A stretch of DNA of 17,402 bases, taken from positions 1 through 17,402 of the forward strand of contig JBGVOE010000097.1 of assembly GCA_045126355.1 (NCBI GenBank), written 5' to 3'. Shown piece by piece: positions 1-6,976 of this stretch. The DNA comes from CAZSIA01 sp045126355 (GTDB lineage Bacteria; Bacillota_I; Bacilli_A; Acholeplasmatales; Anaeroplasmataceae). The number at the start of each line of letters is the position of its first letter. Position 1 is the first letter of the stretch. The position numbers and the translations under genes are program-made. The notes under the pieces were generated by a model. That model did no database searches. It was not told the DNA's origin and was given only the letters and a program-made list of their open reading frames with translations.

Positions 1-1
1 T

Positions 2-163
2 GTGTCATGTATGATTAAAACAAATCGAGAAACAGAAATAGTGGATTTTTACAAAAAGAAAAAAGCTTCAGGCATGAAACCTAAAGCCGCCCTTGTAGCA
101 TCAATGAATAAAACACTGCGAATAATTCATTCATTATGCAAGAATGGTTGTTTATTTAAATAA
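2..163 (+). CDS. IS110-family transposase, C-terminal fragment (5' end outside window)
   Basis: An open frame runs in from the left edge and stops at TAA 161-163, giving 53 residues. The translation contains the pattern near the C-terminus of IS110/IS1111 DEDD transposases: a short NRETEIVDFY stretch, then basic residues, then KPKAALVASMNKTLRIIHSL, the helix that usually reads k.A.vA..rKllriiy.l and ends the protein. Only this tail is visible, so an intact element cannot be told from a remnant. IS110 elements lack long terminal inverted repeats and I could not place the element's right end. It lies convergent to the Sfp-type gene and is followed by its own hairpin terminator. Family assignment rests on this short segment. 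Confidence 0.72.
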   Translation: MSCMIKTNRETEIVDFYKKKKASGMKPKAALVASMNKTLRIIHSLCKNGCLFK

Positions 164-191
164 CCACTATTATTATAAACTATAATCTTTC

Positions 192-218
192 AAAAAACCT
201 CAAAAATGAGGATTTTTT
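192..218 (+). terminator. Intrinsic terminator after the transposase fragment
   Basis: The arms AAAAAACCTCA and TGAGGATTTTTT flank an AAAA loop, giving a stem of about 11 pairs with one bulged A, and the right arm ends in a run of six T. It lies about 30 bases after the transposase stop. A-runs on one side and T-runs on the other mean it could work in both directions. Confidence 0.75.
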
Positions 219-302
219 GTGCTGGTAAAGATAAATATATTTTTTATATGGAACATTATAAAATTAATACTTGATTTTCCTTATCTAATTTCCTAAAACG
301 TG

Positions 303-327
303 AAAAAAATCACATTAAAAAATGTGA
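303..327 (-). terminator. Intrinsic terminator of the Sfp-type gene
   Basis: TCACATT (310-316) and AATGTGA (321-327) form a 7-bp stem with a 4-base loop. Read on the minus strand the stem is followed by seven T (309-303). It starts two bases after the Sfp-type stop codon. Confidence 0.8.
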
Positions 328-329
328 CT

Positions 330-935
330 TTAACAATTAATATCTATAAAATTTATCTCTTCTATATCTAAAATAGCGGGATATGTTGAAAGATAGTATG
401 AATTATTAAGACTATCATTAATTTCAAAAACATGAGAATCTAAGGTAATATCTTTAAACTTTTTGCTTAATCCAATTCCCATCATTTTAAAATAAGCTTC
501 TTTAATAACCCATTTTTTATAAAAGTATGTATGTTTATCTAAAGTATTTAAAAATTCAAGATATTCTTCTTTTGATAAAGCATATTTACTAACTTTAGCT
601 AAATCTTTACTTAAATCAATATACTCACAGTCAATTCCAACACTTTCATTTGATATAATAACAGCTACAATGTTTTTAGAATGAGTAATATTAAAATGAT
701 AATCTAAATCTTTGATAAAAGGTTTACCATTTGAGTTCGTAATCTCATAATTATATAAATCTATTCCTAACTTTTTAAAAGCATATCTAAGTAATAAATA
801 TGCCGATAATGTTTGAATTTTCTTTAATTCATTTAAGATTAATTTTGTTTTATTAAGTTTTCTTTTACTAATAATATCTAAATTAAGATCACTTAAATTA
901 ATATTAGATATATCTGTGTAATATATTTTTCTCAT
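330..935 (-). CDS. Sfp-type 4'-phosphopantetheinyl transferase
   Basis: The predicted enzyme moves the phosphopantetheine arm of coenzyme A onto a serine of carrier proteins in the cytoplasm. The 201 residues carry the family signatures in order: NGKP at 69-72, HFNITHS at 80-86, VGIDCE at 99-104 (magnesium-binding Asp and Glu) and W142..KEA..K150. Sfp and AcpT/HetI-type enzymes are usually 200-240 residues, so it is full length, and too long for a compact AcpS. The start has a weak Shine-Dalgarno, GGTGG, four bases upstream. No convincing promoter of its own is visible. It sits just after the rpsU terminator, so read-through from rpsU is possible. No polyketide, peptide synthetase or carrier-protein gene is in the window; a role in activating the fatty-acid carrier protein is a guess. 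Confidence 0.88.
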   Translation of the reverse strand: MRKIYYTDISNINLSDLNLDIISKRKLNKTKLILNELKKIQTLSAYLLLRYAFKKLGIDLYNYEITNSNGKPFIKDLDYHFNITHSKNIVAVIISNESVGIDCEYIDLSKDLAKVSKYALSKEEYLEFLNTLDKHTYFYKKWVIKEAYFKMMGIGLSKKFKDITLDSHVFEINDSLNNSYYLSTYPAILDIEEINFIDINC

Positions 936-947
936 AAAACCACCATT

Positions 948-977
948 AAAAATAAAAAGATAGCAAATGCTATCTTT
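948..977 (-). terminator. Intrinsic terminator of rpsU
   Basis: AAAGATAGC (956-964) and GCTATCTTT (969-977) form a perfect 9-bp stem with a 4-base loop. On the minus strand it runs into TTTTTATTTTT. It lies about 37 bases after the rpsU stop and 21 bases before the Sfp-type start, so it should limit transcription into that gene. Confidence 0.85.
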
Positions 978-1013
978 ATAAATTCGACTTCTTATTAAAA
1001 GGAGCCATAGTTC

Positions 1014-1196
1014 TTAGTAACTTTTTCTACCGTTTTGACGTGCAGCTAAACGTTTCATTTTACGTGTTACACTTGGTTTTAAGTAGTATTCACGTTTACG
1101 AACTTCAGCAAGCGTTCCAGATCTTGATACTTCTCTTTTAAATCTACGTAAAGCGTCATCAAGACTTTCTTTTTCGCGAACTATAGTCTTAGGCAT
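1014..1196 (-). CDS. rpsU: 30S ribosomal protein bS21
   Basis: Small-subunit ribosomal protein, 60 residues and highly basic. It reads MPKTIVREKESLDDALRRF at the N-terminus, then a KREYYLKPSV motif, matching the Bacillus protein closely along its length. The frame is open for nine further codons upstream, but the start at 1196 is chosen because an ideal Shine-Dalgarno (AAGGAGGG, 1209-1202) lies just upstream and the protein then begins at the conserved MxKT. It has a consensus-like promoter and a strong terminator, so it is a single-gene unit. In Bacillus rpsU usually sits beside yqeY; that neighbour is absent here. Confidence 0.97.
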   Translation of the reverse strand: MPKTIVREKESLDDALRRFKREVSRSGTLAEVRKREYYLKPSVTRKMKRLAARQNGRKSY

Positions 1197-1228
1197 ACAA
1201 GCCCTCCTTCCGGACAATTCCATAGGTT

Positions 1229-1257
1229 ATTATACATAATAATAAATCGTTTGTAAA
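1229..1257 (-). promoter_or_regulatory. sigma-A-type promoter of rpsU
   Basis: On the minus strand TTTACA (1257-1252) is separated by exactly 17 bases from a perfect TATAAT (1234-1229). The predicted start would give a leader of about 25 bases containing the rpsU Shine-Dalgarno. This is the best-matched promoter in the window. Confidence 0.85.
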
Positions 1258-1324
1258 GAAAAATTTTATTCATTTTTAAATATTTGTCAAATTTTAACTA
1301 TTAATTTATAAAAAAATACAAAAA

Positions 1325-1350
1325 AGTAGCACTATTTTAATAAAAATAGT
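1325..1350 (-). terminator. Second hairpin downstream of spoIIIAH
   Basis: ACTATTTT (1331-1338) and AAAATAGT (1343-1350) form a perfect 8-bp stem with a 4-base loop. On the minus strand the stem is followed, after five bases, by a T-run. The stem is nearly all A-T, so it is weak alone; with the hairpin just before it, it looks like a tandem terminator. Confidence 0.45.
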
Positions 1351-1376
1351 TAAAAAGTCCATAAGATAATCTTATG
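1351..1376 (-). terminator. Terminator overlapping the spoIIIAH stop codon
   Basis: CATAAGA (1360-1366) and TCTTATG (1370-1376) form a 7-bp stem with a 3-base loop. On the minus strand GGAC and then TTTTT follow. The right arm contains the TAA stop of spoIIIAH. Confidence 0.6.
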
Positions 1377-1866
1377 AACTTAATTTAATTGTATTTAACT
1401 TAACTATTGTGTCTAGCCCAAATTCTTCTTTAGCAATTATCGCTATTTCTACATATTCTTCCTTAGTAAAACTATCCGTTAACAGACTAACATTTAATAC
1501 ATTTTCTTCATCTAAATAGCATAGTGTATCAGTAAAACCTAACTCTACGATTATACTTTCTAGATATACTTCTTTTTCTGTTAATGTAGATATAGTCTCT
1601 ATTTCTAAAATATACTCTTCAATGTCATTAAGTGATACGGTAGCTTCTGTAATTTTTGCCTCATATAAAGCGACTTCTTTATTTCTTTCATCTAATATTA
1701 ACAGTCGCATTTCCGCAAAATCTTGATACCTTGTATTTGTATCACCGTCGCCACCTACTGGAGCTAAAGGTCCATCTTGTGGCATTAAGACATAATAAAC
1801 ACTAAGCATGGCTACCATAGCTAATAACAATAAAGACAATCTGTGTTTTTTAATTTTTTTAAACAT
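1372..1866 (-). CDS. spoIIIAH: SpoIIIAH-like sporulation membrane protein
   Basis: Predicted mother-cell membrane protein of the SpoIIQ-SpoIIIAH channel that links mother cell and engulfed forespore. It has 164 residues. A single membrane segment (about 9-28) ends in LSVYYVLMPQDG, matching the LSVYY...P motif of known SpoIIIAH. A polar linker follows, then a C-terminal ring-building-type domain (about 95-164) with the pattern E..I...GF.D.l.y....vnVsl......keey.eia.i. of the YscJ/FliF-like fold. Bacillus SpoIIIAH is about 218 residues, so the linker is shorter here. The start at 1866 is chosen over an ATG at 1881 because the Shine-Dalgarno GAGGGGA lies between them at 6 bases. The other spoIIIA genes are absent, so it is an orphan copy. 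Similarity is by eye, but both ends fit. Confidence 0.8.
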   Translation of the reverse strand: MFKKIKKHRLSLLLLAMVAMLSVYYVLMPQDGPLAPVGGDGDTNTRYQDFAEMRLLILDERNKEVALYEAKITEATVSLNDIEEYILEIETISTLTEKEVYLESIIVELGFTDTLCYLDEENVLNVSLLTDSFTKEEYVEIAIIAKEEFGLDTIVKLNTIKLSS

Positions 1867-1892
1867 AAAAAATCCCCTCATATTTCTACTTA

Positions 1893-1921
1893 ATCATATG
1901 AAAGGATTTATAGATTTATGC
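1893..1921 (-). promoter_or_regulatory. sigma-E-like promoter candidate for spoIIIAH
   Basis: On the minus strand GCATAAA (1921-1915) and CATATGAT (1900-1893) are separated by 14 bases. The Bacillus sigma-E consensus is KMATATT, 13-15 bases, CATACAnT, so the -35 fits at five of seven positions and the -10 at most positions. Predicted transcription would start about 20 bases before the ATG, leaving room for the Shine-Dalgarno. It overlaps the 3' end of the preceding TPR gene. In such AT-rich DNA a chance match is quite possible. Confidence 0.4.
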
Positions 1922-4900
1922 TAAAAATGATTTAATAATATCTTTATGAGTAAGAAGTGCACTATAAATCTTACCACTATATAAAGAAATTCCTACTTGA
2001 GCAAAATGAGCTATTAAAGTTTTATTGTTAACATTATCTAGGACAAAGCGAATATTATGTTTATCACAATAATCTTTTAAAACTGTAATAAATTCATTTT
2101 CTAAATTTTTAACATCTTTATTTAATTTATAATAGAAATAATAAACTGGGAATTGTTTTAGTATTTCAACATTAGATGTAGCAATCATAATTTGATTTAA
2201 TGTTAATGACTTTAATACTTCATATACATTATCATCAAGTTCATCATTATAACAAATTGTAATAGCTGTTTTAGGAATGTTAAAGAATTTAAGTTGATCT
2301 AATAAATAATCTTTAAAAGTTTCATCAATAAGTGTTTCTTTACTAACTTTAAAAGAGAAATTCATATAAACTTTAATCTCTTTATACATTTCTTCAAGTT
2401 CAAATAAAGCTTTATGAATCATATAACGTTCAATTAATTTCGTCATATCACGCTTTTTAATCACTTCATAAATAACTTTATCATCTACTGCATAATTACT
2501 TAAATTTAAGCCTACATAATAGTGATCACAATTATTTCTTCCTGCATCTACTACTTGTCTATAGTATAAAGCTAAATGATTATTATCAATGGCCTCTGAC
2601 ACATGAGTAGCAAGTTGAGATTGGAAAAATTGCTTTCTATACGCTTCTTTACTATAACAGCTAACATTACTCTTAACCCCATCATCATGAGCCATTGATA
2701 AGGCACTAAGTAAGTAGTCAATTAAGTCGTTAGGGTCCCTCTCAGTTGTATCTGTAGGATAACGCAGTATTCCAACTTCAAAATTAATATTTAAACGATA
2801 ATTTAATTTCTTTAATTTATTTGATAAATAATCACAAATTGTATAACCTAATTTAGTCATAGTTCTTTTATCATTTAAACCAATTACCGCCACAATAAAT
2901 TTATCTCCATCTAAATGATAAACTCTCATATCTTCATCATATTCTTTTAAATATTTTGCGATTGCGAAAATCATTTGTGAAGTAAAATCATAACCATATA
3001 TATCACTATAATTTTTAAAGCCTTTGACATTAAAAGCAAATAAACTAAACTTATCTAGTTTAATCAATTCTTCGATATCACAGATAAGTTTACTCTTATT
3101 ATAAGCTCCACTAACAGGGTCAAAATGAGCCATAACAGTTGATTTTTCCTCATCTTTAACCTTTTCTGTAATCTCATTAATAACGCTTAAAATAACGCCC
3201 TCTTCATCAATTTTAAAGGCTTCTTCAAAGTGTCTTACGACTCCATTTATCTTACTTGCAAAAGAGATACTAGCCTCACTCATCTTTCCTTCTTGTAAGG
3301 CTAAAATTGTTTTTCGGTAATCAAATAAATACTCAGGTATTATTAATTGATAAAATTCATCAATACTAATTACTTCACTACAACCAAATAAATTACATGC
3401 CGTTTTTGATAAGTATAAATAACTATCGTATTGACGTTTATACGCACTTACGATATGTTCCATCATAAAGGTATAATCATGATTTTTCTTAAACTCATAT
3501 AATTCATTTTGTTCATTATTCCATTTTAAATCAAGGTACGCTACAGCAATTTTTAATGTCTCATAATTTAATTTAGCAGTCAATATATCTTTACTTTTAC
3601 TACTAAATAAAAGGGCGGCTTTTGATAAAGGAAGACAAATTATCGATTGATTTTCTAAATCAGCATAAAACTTATTTGTAATTATATCAACATAAGTAGT
3701 TTGGGTAGAATCACCAATAATAATTTCTTCTTCTAAATCAATTACTTCAAGTAAAATCGTATCATTTAAAGATAGTGTCTCACTTTTTTTATCATATAAT
3801 CTTTCTTTTTTATAATGATAACCATAGTATTTATTATTTTTTGTTAGTAAATAAGCTTCATCAAATGTAGCTAATTTATTTAAAGAAATAAAAAACTGAC
3901 GTAAGTAATCTCTAAACTGTGAAAATACTTCTTTATTTAATTTACTAAATTCCATAGAAATTTCTAATAGTTTATTTCCTGATTCAATCATCGTAATATT
4001 ATCACGATGAATTGTAGTAGTCTTTACTTCTTTTTCTTCTTTAATATTAATAGGTGAGAAGGCATTTTGATTTTTAATAAAATTAAGTTCAATAGCCTGT
4101 TTACTTACTCTAGCCTTTTTAGGTTTATTAATAGTGGCTTCACTATTTTTCTTCTCTTCTAATAATGCTTGTAACTTTTCTTCATAACTACTTTTATTAA
4201 ATCGATTATTTAAGGCAGTATATAAAATAATACATTGTTCGGCAAACTTTATTTTAGCCTCAAGATTAGCTTCTTCGACTTCATATTCATATTCAGCTTC
4301 AAAAATACTAGCTCTACGGTATTCATTCATCGAAACTAAGATTTCAAGTTTTAAAGCTAAAAACATTCCTCTCAAATCTTTTTTTAGGTGTGTTTCTAAC
4401 ATCTCATCAATTACGAGTAGAGCGCGCGGAAAACTAGCTTCCCTTACAAAAACATAAGCTTCTTTATAACGAGCTTTTTGATATATTTCATCTTCATTTA
4501 AAGATAAGGCAAGTGATAAAATTAACTTATTTTTATCTTTAAAACGAATGAAATCATTACTTGCTAAATACTCATCACATAATCTAATTAAAGCTTTTAA
4601 TCTTTTCTCATCACTAATATCATCATCAAGATATGTTAAAAGTGTTCTAATTAATTCATTACTATTATTAACCTCATCATAATAGATAATTAAGTCTTCA
4701 TAATAGGCAATCTTATTATAATTAGGTAAATATTTTTTCTTAGTCTCAATCATTTGTAAGACATTTTCATAATCTTTTTGTTCGTAATAAATTTTAATTA
4801 AAGCATTATAAATTGTTGGTTTTTCTTTATCAATACAAACTTCTAGATAATTAAAAAGTAAGGTGAAAGCATTACTAACATTACCTAAAGAAAAAGTAAG

Positions 4901-5026
4901 GTAGGCAAGGTGAGCTAAAGCTTTTGGATAATCACGATGATTAGGTGTAATGCCAGATAAAAACTCATCAATCTTTTTGATTGACGTACTGTTTGCCTCT
5001 AACGCTAAAATTTGGCGAATATCCAT
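1916..5026 (-). CDS. TPR protein with PAS-like, degenerate GGDEF and degenerate EAL domains
   Basis: A 1036-residue cytoplasmic signalling-type protein with no membrane segment. About 1-290 are paired helices resembling TPR repeats. A charged linker follows. About 340-520 may be GAF-like, and about 540-625 are PAS-like. About 634-790 form a GGDEF fold: DPVSGAYNKSKL opens it, FNVKGFKNYSDIYGYD replaces the metal-binding D.D.FK..ND, and LDGDKF replaces GGDEF. About 809-1036 form an EAL fold: EAL becomes VGL, DDFG is lost, KiD becomes YKLNKD, EGVET becomes LDNVNN, while the NFS asparagine remains. Both domains therefore look catalytically dead and may bind nucleotide or proteins. The start has AGGAGG at 9 bases (5041-5036), overlapping the ysnB stop, so it is cotranscribed with rdgB and ysnB. 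Confidence 0.8.
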   Translation of the reverse strand: MDIRQILALEANSTSIKKIDEFLSGITPNHRDYPKALAHLAYLTFSLGNVSNAFTLLFNYLEVCIDKEKPTIYNALIKIYYEQKDYENVLQMIETKKKYLPNYNKIAYYEDLIIYYDEVNNSNELIRTLLTYLDDDISDEKRLKALIRLCDEYLASNDFIRFKDKNKLILSLALSLNEDEIYQKARYKEAYVFVREASFPRALLVIDEMLETHLKKDLRGMFLALKLEILVSMNEYRRASIFEAEYEYEVEEANLEAKIKFAEQCIILYTALNNRFNKSSYEEKLQALLEEKKNSEATINKPKKARVSKQAIELNFIKNQNAFSPINIKEEKEVKTTTIHRDNITMIESGNKLLEISMEFSKLNKEVFSQFRDYLRQFFISLNKLATFDEAYLLTKNNKYYGYHYKKERLYDKKSETLSLNDTILLEVIDLEEEIIIGDSTQTTYVDIITNKFYADLENQSIICLPLSKAALLFSSKSKDILTAKLNYETLKIAVAYLDLKWNNEQNELYEFKKNHDYTFMMEHIVSAYKRQYDSYLYLSKTACNLFGCSEVISIDEFYQLIIPEYLFDYRKTILALQEGKMSEASISFASKINGVVRHFEEAFKIDEEGVILSVINEITEKVKDEEKSTVMAHFDPVSGAYNKSKLICDIEELIKLDKFSLFAFNVKGFKNYSDIYGYDFTSQMIFAIAKYLKEYDEDMRVYHLDGDKFIVAVIGLNDKRTMTKLGYTICDYLSNKLKKLNYRLNINFEVGILRYPTDTTERDPNDLIDYLLSALSMAHDDGVKSNVSCYSKEAYRKQFFQSQLATHVSEAIDNNHLALYYRQVVDAGRNNCDHYYVGLNLSNYAVDDKVIYEVIKKRDMTKLIERYMIHKALFELEEMYKEIKVYMNFSFKVSKETLIDETFKDYLLDQLKFFNIPKTAITICYNDELDDNVYEVLKSLTLNQIMIATSNVEILKQFPVYYFYYKLNKDVKNLENEFITVLKDYCDKHNIRFVLDNVNNKTLIAHFAQVGISLYSGKIYSALLTHKDIIKSFLA

Positions 5027-5039
5027 TTTTTTCTACCTC

Positions 5040-5459
5040 CTACTTTAAACTTATCTTATCCTCTTTAATAAGTGCGTAATTATCATCTTTTAACGCACCT
5101 GGGTTTATAAAGTAAATCCCTTCATATTCTTCTAACATTTGTTGGTGAGTATGTCCATAACAAACATAAGTTGCATTAGCTTCTTTTGCTAATAAGTATA
5201 ATTTAAAAATATCAAAATAAACATTATGTAAATGTCCATGTGCTAATAAAATTCTTTTGCCTTCAACCTCAACTGTTAAAACCATAGGTAAATTAGCATA
5301 ATCACAATTTCCTTTTACACTTATAATATTATTGTTTTTGTAAAAATCATCTTCTGATTCCCCGTCTCCACAACATAAAATATGTTCTGGATTATGTTTT
5401 TTGATTAAAGATAAAACTTTATCTTCATTTTTATGATAATCACTAATTACTAAAATCAT
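5040..5459 (-). CDS. ysnB: YfcE/YsnB-type metallophosphoesterase
   Basis: Small cytoplasmic calcineurin-like phosphodiesterase of the MJ0936/YfcE family; its natural substrate is unsettled. The metal ligands are present: D7 and H9 in SDYH, D32 in GDG, N51 and D53 in GNCD, H74 and H76 in HGH, and H103 and H105 in YGHTH, with a closing NPG at 119-121. SDYH replaces the more usual SDTHG or SDSHG, and 139 residues is short for the family (150-175), with trimming between motifs. The start codon lies inside the end of rdgB (17-base overlap) and lacks a strong Shine-Dalgarno, which suggests translational coupling. The rdgB-ysnB pair matches ysnA-ysnB of Bacillus subtilis. Confidence 0.9.
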   Translation of the reverse strand: MILVISDYHKNEDKVLSLIKKHNPEHILCCGDGESEDDFYKNNNIISVKGNCDYANLPMVLTVEVEGKRILLAHGHLHNVYFDIFKLYLLAKEANATYVCYGHTHQQMLEEYEGIYFINPGALKDDNYALIKEDKISLK

Positions 5460-6030
5460 CTTCTAAATATTTTATAAATGACTTAATTGCGAGCGCACGA
5501 TGTGATATCTCATTTTTAATTGAACTAGATAGTTCTCCAAATGTTTCATTATAGCCATTTGGAATAAAAATTACATCATAGCCAAAGCCATTTCCTCCTT
5601 TTTCAGTATAATCAAGCGTTCCGTAAACTTCTCCAGCAAAATGTTTATATAAATTACTAGATATATAAAAAACAATAGAACAATGAAAGTGAGCTCCTCT
5701 TTCTACTACTCCTTCCATTTTCTTTAAAACTAGCTTAATTCGGTCGGCTTCATCACTAAGTCCACCATAACGAGCGCTATATATTCCAGGTTCACCATTA
5801 AGATAGTCTACACATAATCCTGAATCATCCGCTATAACAGGAATATGATATAAATCATAAATTGTTTTAGCTTTAATCATAGCATTTTCATAAAAAGAAT
5901 TTCCATCTTCAATAATTTCTTGGGTAAAATTTATATCTTTTAAAGATAATACTTCAATATTAAATCTAGTTAAAATTTCCTTAAATTCTTTTATCTTTCC
6001 ATTATTACTAGAGGCTAAAATAACTTTCAT
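5443..6030 (-). CDS. rdgB: XTP/dITP pyrophosphatase (RdgB/HAM1 family)
   Basis: House-cleaning enzyme that hydrolyses XTP, dITP and ITP to monophosphates and pyrophosphate, keeping deaminated purines out of nucleic acids. At 195 residues it is full length. Visible motifs: SSNNGK..E at 7-15 (substrate and phosphate binding), ADDSGL at 67-72 (catalytic acidic site), PGIYSARYGG at 81-90, GFGYD at 148-152 and SHR at 176-178. The start has AGGAG (6044-6040) nine bases upstream. A terminator separates it from gerM, and an extended -10 lies in the 40-base gap, so it heads the rdgB-ysnB-TPR operon. In Bacillus the order is gerM-rph-ysnA-ysnB; rph is absent here. Confidence 0.95.
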   Translation of the reverse strand: MKVILASSNNGKIKEFKEILTRFNIEVLSLKDINFTQEIIEDGNSFYENAMIKAKTIYDLYHIPVIADDSGLCVDYLNGEPGIYSARYGGLSDEADRIKLVLKKMEGVVERGAHFHCSIVFYISSNLYKHFAGEVYGTLDYTEKGGNGFGYDVIFIPNGYNETFGELSSSIKNEISHRALAIKSFIKYLEDDFSN

Positions 6031-6051
6031 AGTGTCACGCTCCTAGATAAA

Positions 6052-6060
6052 ATTATAACA
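6052..6060 (-). promoter_or_regulatory. Extended -10 promoter of the rdgB operon
   Basis: The minus strand reads TGTTATAAT, an extended -10 (TGnTATAAT), between the gerM terminator and rdgB. No good -35 is visible, which is normal for extended -10 promoters. The transcript would start about 15 bases before the ATG, so the leader would be little more than the Shine-Dalgarno. Confidence 0.55.
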
Positions 6061-6070
6061 CAACTAAAGG

Positions 6071-6097
6071 AAAAAAAGAATAGGATTATCCTATTCT
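6071..6097 (-). terminator. Intrinsic terminator of gerM
   Basis: GAATAGGA (6078-6085) and TCCTATTC (6089-6096) form a perfect 8-bp stem with a TTA loop. Seven T follow on the minus strand (6077-6071). The first arm overlaps the gerM TAG stop, so gerM ends as a single-gene transcript. Confidence 0.87.
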
Positions 6098-6905
6098 AAC
6101 TGATAATAATATTATCTTTTTTGATATTTAAATTATCACTTAATAATTTTTTTATAATCTCGATATCTTTTTCTTTACAATTAAGATCAACTGTTATTGT
6201 ATATTTAGTCATCTTATAATTATTTAAAGTAATCTCTGTTTTATACTCTTTATTAATAAATTCAATGATTTTTTTCATTTTAAAAGTAACTTCATCTTCA
6301 TGAAAGTCAATAATATGATTAATAAAAAGTTTAGAATCATCTTCATAATAATAAATGATTTTAACGTTTTTAGTTTCATATTTTGTACTTATTATATCTA
6401 AATTTACATTAAGTTCATCTATCCCATCATACATCACTACGTTATCCATATTAGATATTATCTTTTTATCTTTTGTTATATAGACATCACTAAATCCTAA
6501 CTCTTTATAAGAATAAAGTACTTGAGCAAGCGCAAATAAGATATCTTTATTATCAATCTTAAAAAAGTTATCACTAACTTCTAAATAGATATCAGCACCT
6601 CTTATTTCATATGAAGAGAGTTTTGCATTTAAATTTAGATACGTATTATAATCTGCGCTTACAGAATTTGATTTTTCTGTTAAGTATTTAAAAGTTAAAT
6701 CAATAAGTTCATATTTATCATTATTTAATCTTTCTATTGGTACACCAATTACTTTATTATCTTTAACATAATAGACATAAAACACTTCTTTTTCATTAAT
6801 TACTTCATAGTATATTTCGTTATCTTTATTTTTAAAATCTTTGGGTATTAGTAAAATTACTAATAAAAAAAGTATAAAAGTTATAAAAATTAGATATTTT
6901 TTCAT
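6096..6905 (-). CDS. gerM: GerM-like sporulation/germination protein
   Basis: Predicted membrane-anchored extracytoplasmic protein. In Bacillus subtilis GerM is needed for assembly of the SpoIIQ-SpoIIIAH ring complex and for normal spores. The 269 residues start with a strongly hydrophobic segment (about 4-21). Next comes a GerMN-type domain (about 35-165): a VFYVYYVKDNKVIGVPIERL strand-turn-strand, then a helix, then IYLEVSDNFF and a LAQVLYSYKELGFSDVYI segment. A second, shorter, more divergent repeat occupies about 180-269. Bacillus GerM is a lipoprotein of about 366 residues with two GerMN domains. This protein is shorter and has no lipobox cysteine, so it would be held by its TM segment. 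The identification rests on the fold pattern plus the rdgB-ysnB neighbourhood. The Shine-Dalgarno GGTGAT is about five bases upstream. Confidence 0.75.
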   Translation of the reverse strand: MKKYLIFITFILFLLVILLIPKDFKNKDNEIYYEVINEKEVFYVYYVKDNKVIGVPIERLNNDKYELIDLTFKYLTEKSNSVSADYNTYLNLNAKLSSYEIRGADIYLEVSDNFFKIDNKDILFALAQVLYSYKELGFSDVYITKDKKIISNMDNVVMYDGIDELNVNLDIISTKYETKNVKIIYYYEDDSKLFINHIIDFHEDEVTFKMKKIIEFINKEYKTEITLNNYKMTKYTITVDLNCKEKDIEIIKKLLSDNLNIKKDNIIIS

Positions 6906-6919
6906 TAAATCACCAATAA

Positions 6920-6947
6920 ATATTATGTGATTTTACATTTTATATGT
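6920..6947 (-). promoter_or_regulatory. sigma-E-like promoter candidate for gerM
   Basis: On the minus strand ACATATA (6947-6941) and CATAATAT (6927-6920) lie 13 bases apart, resembling KMATATT and CATACAnT. The predicted leader would be very short, starting close to the Shine-Dalgarno. It overlaps the divergent promoter of the CPBP gene. The match is moderate and the region is nearly all A-T. Confidence 0.3.
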
Positions 6948-6953
6948 TATACT
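6945..6953 (+). promoter_or_regulatory. Extended -10 promoter of the CPBP protease gene
   Basis: TGTTATACT is an extended -10 ending 23 bases before the chosen start codon. Its position also argues against the upstream ATG at 6944, which would lie inside the promoter. Confidence 0.55.
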
Positions 6954-6976
6954 TAAGAAAAGTTGGGGGTTTTTTT

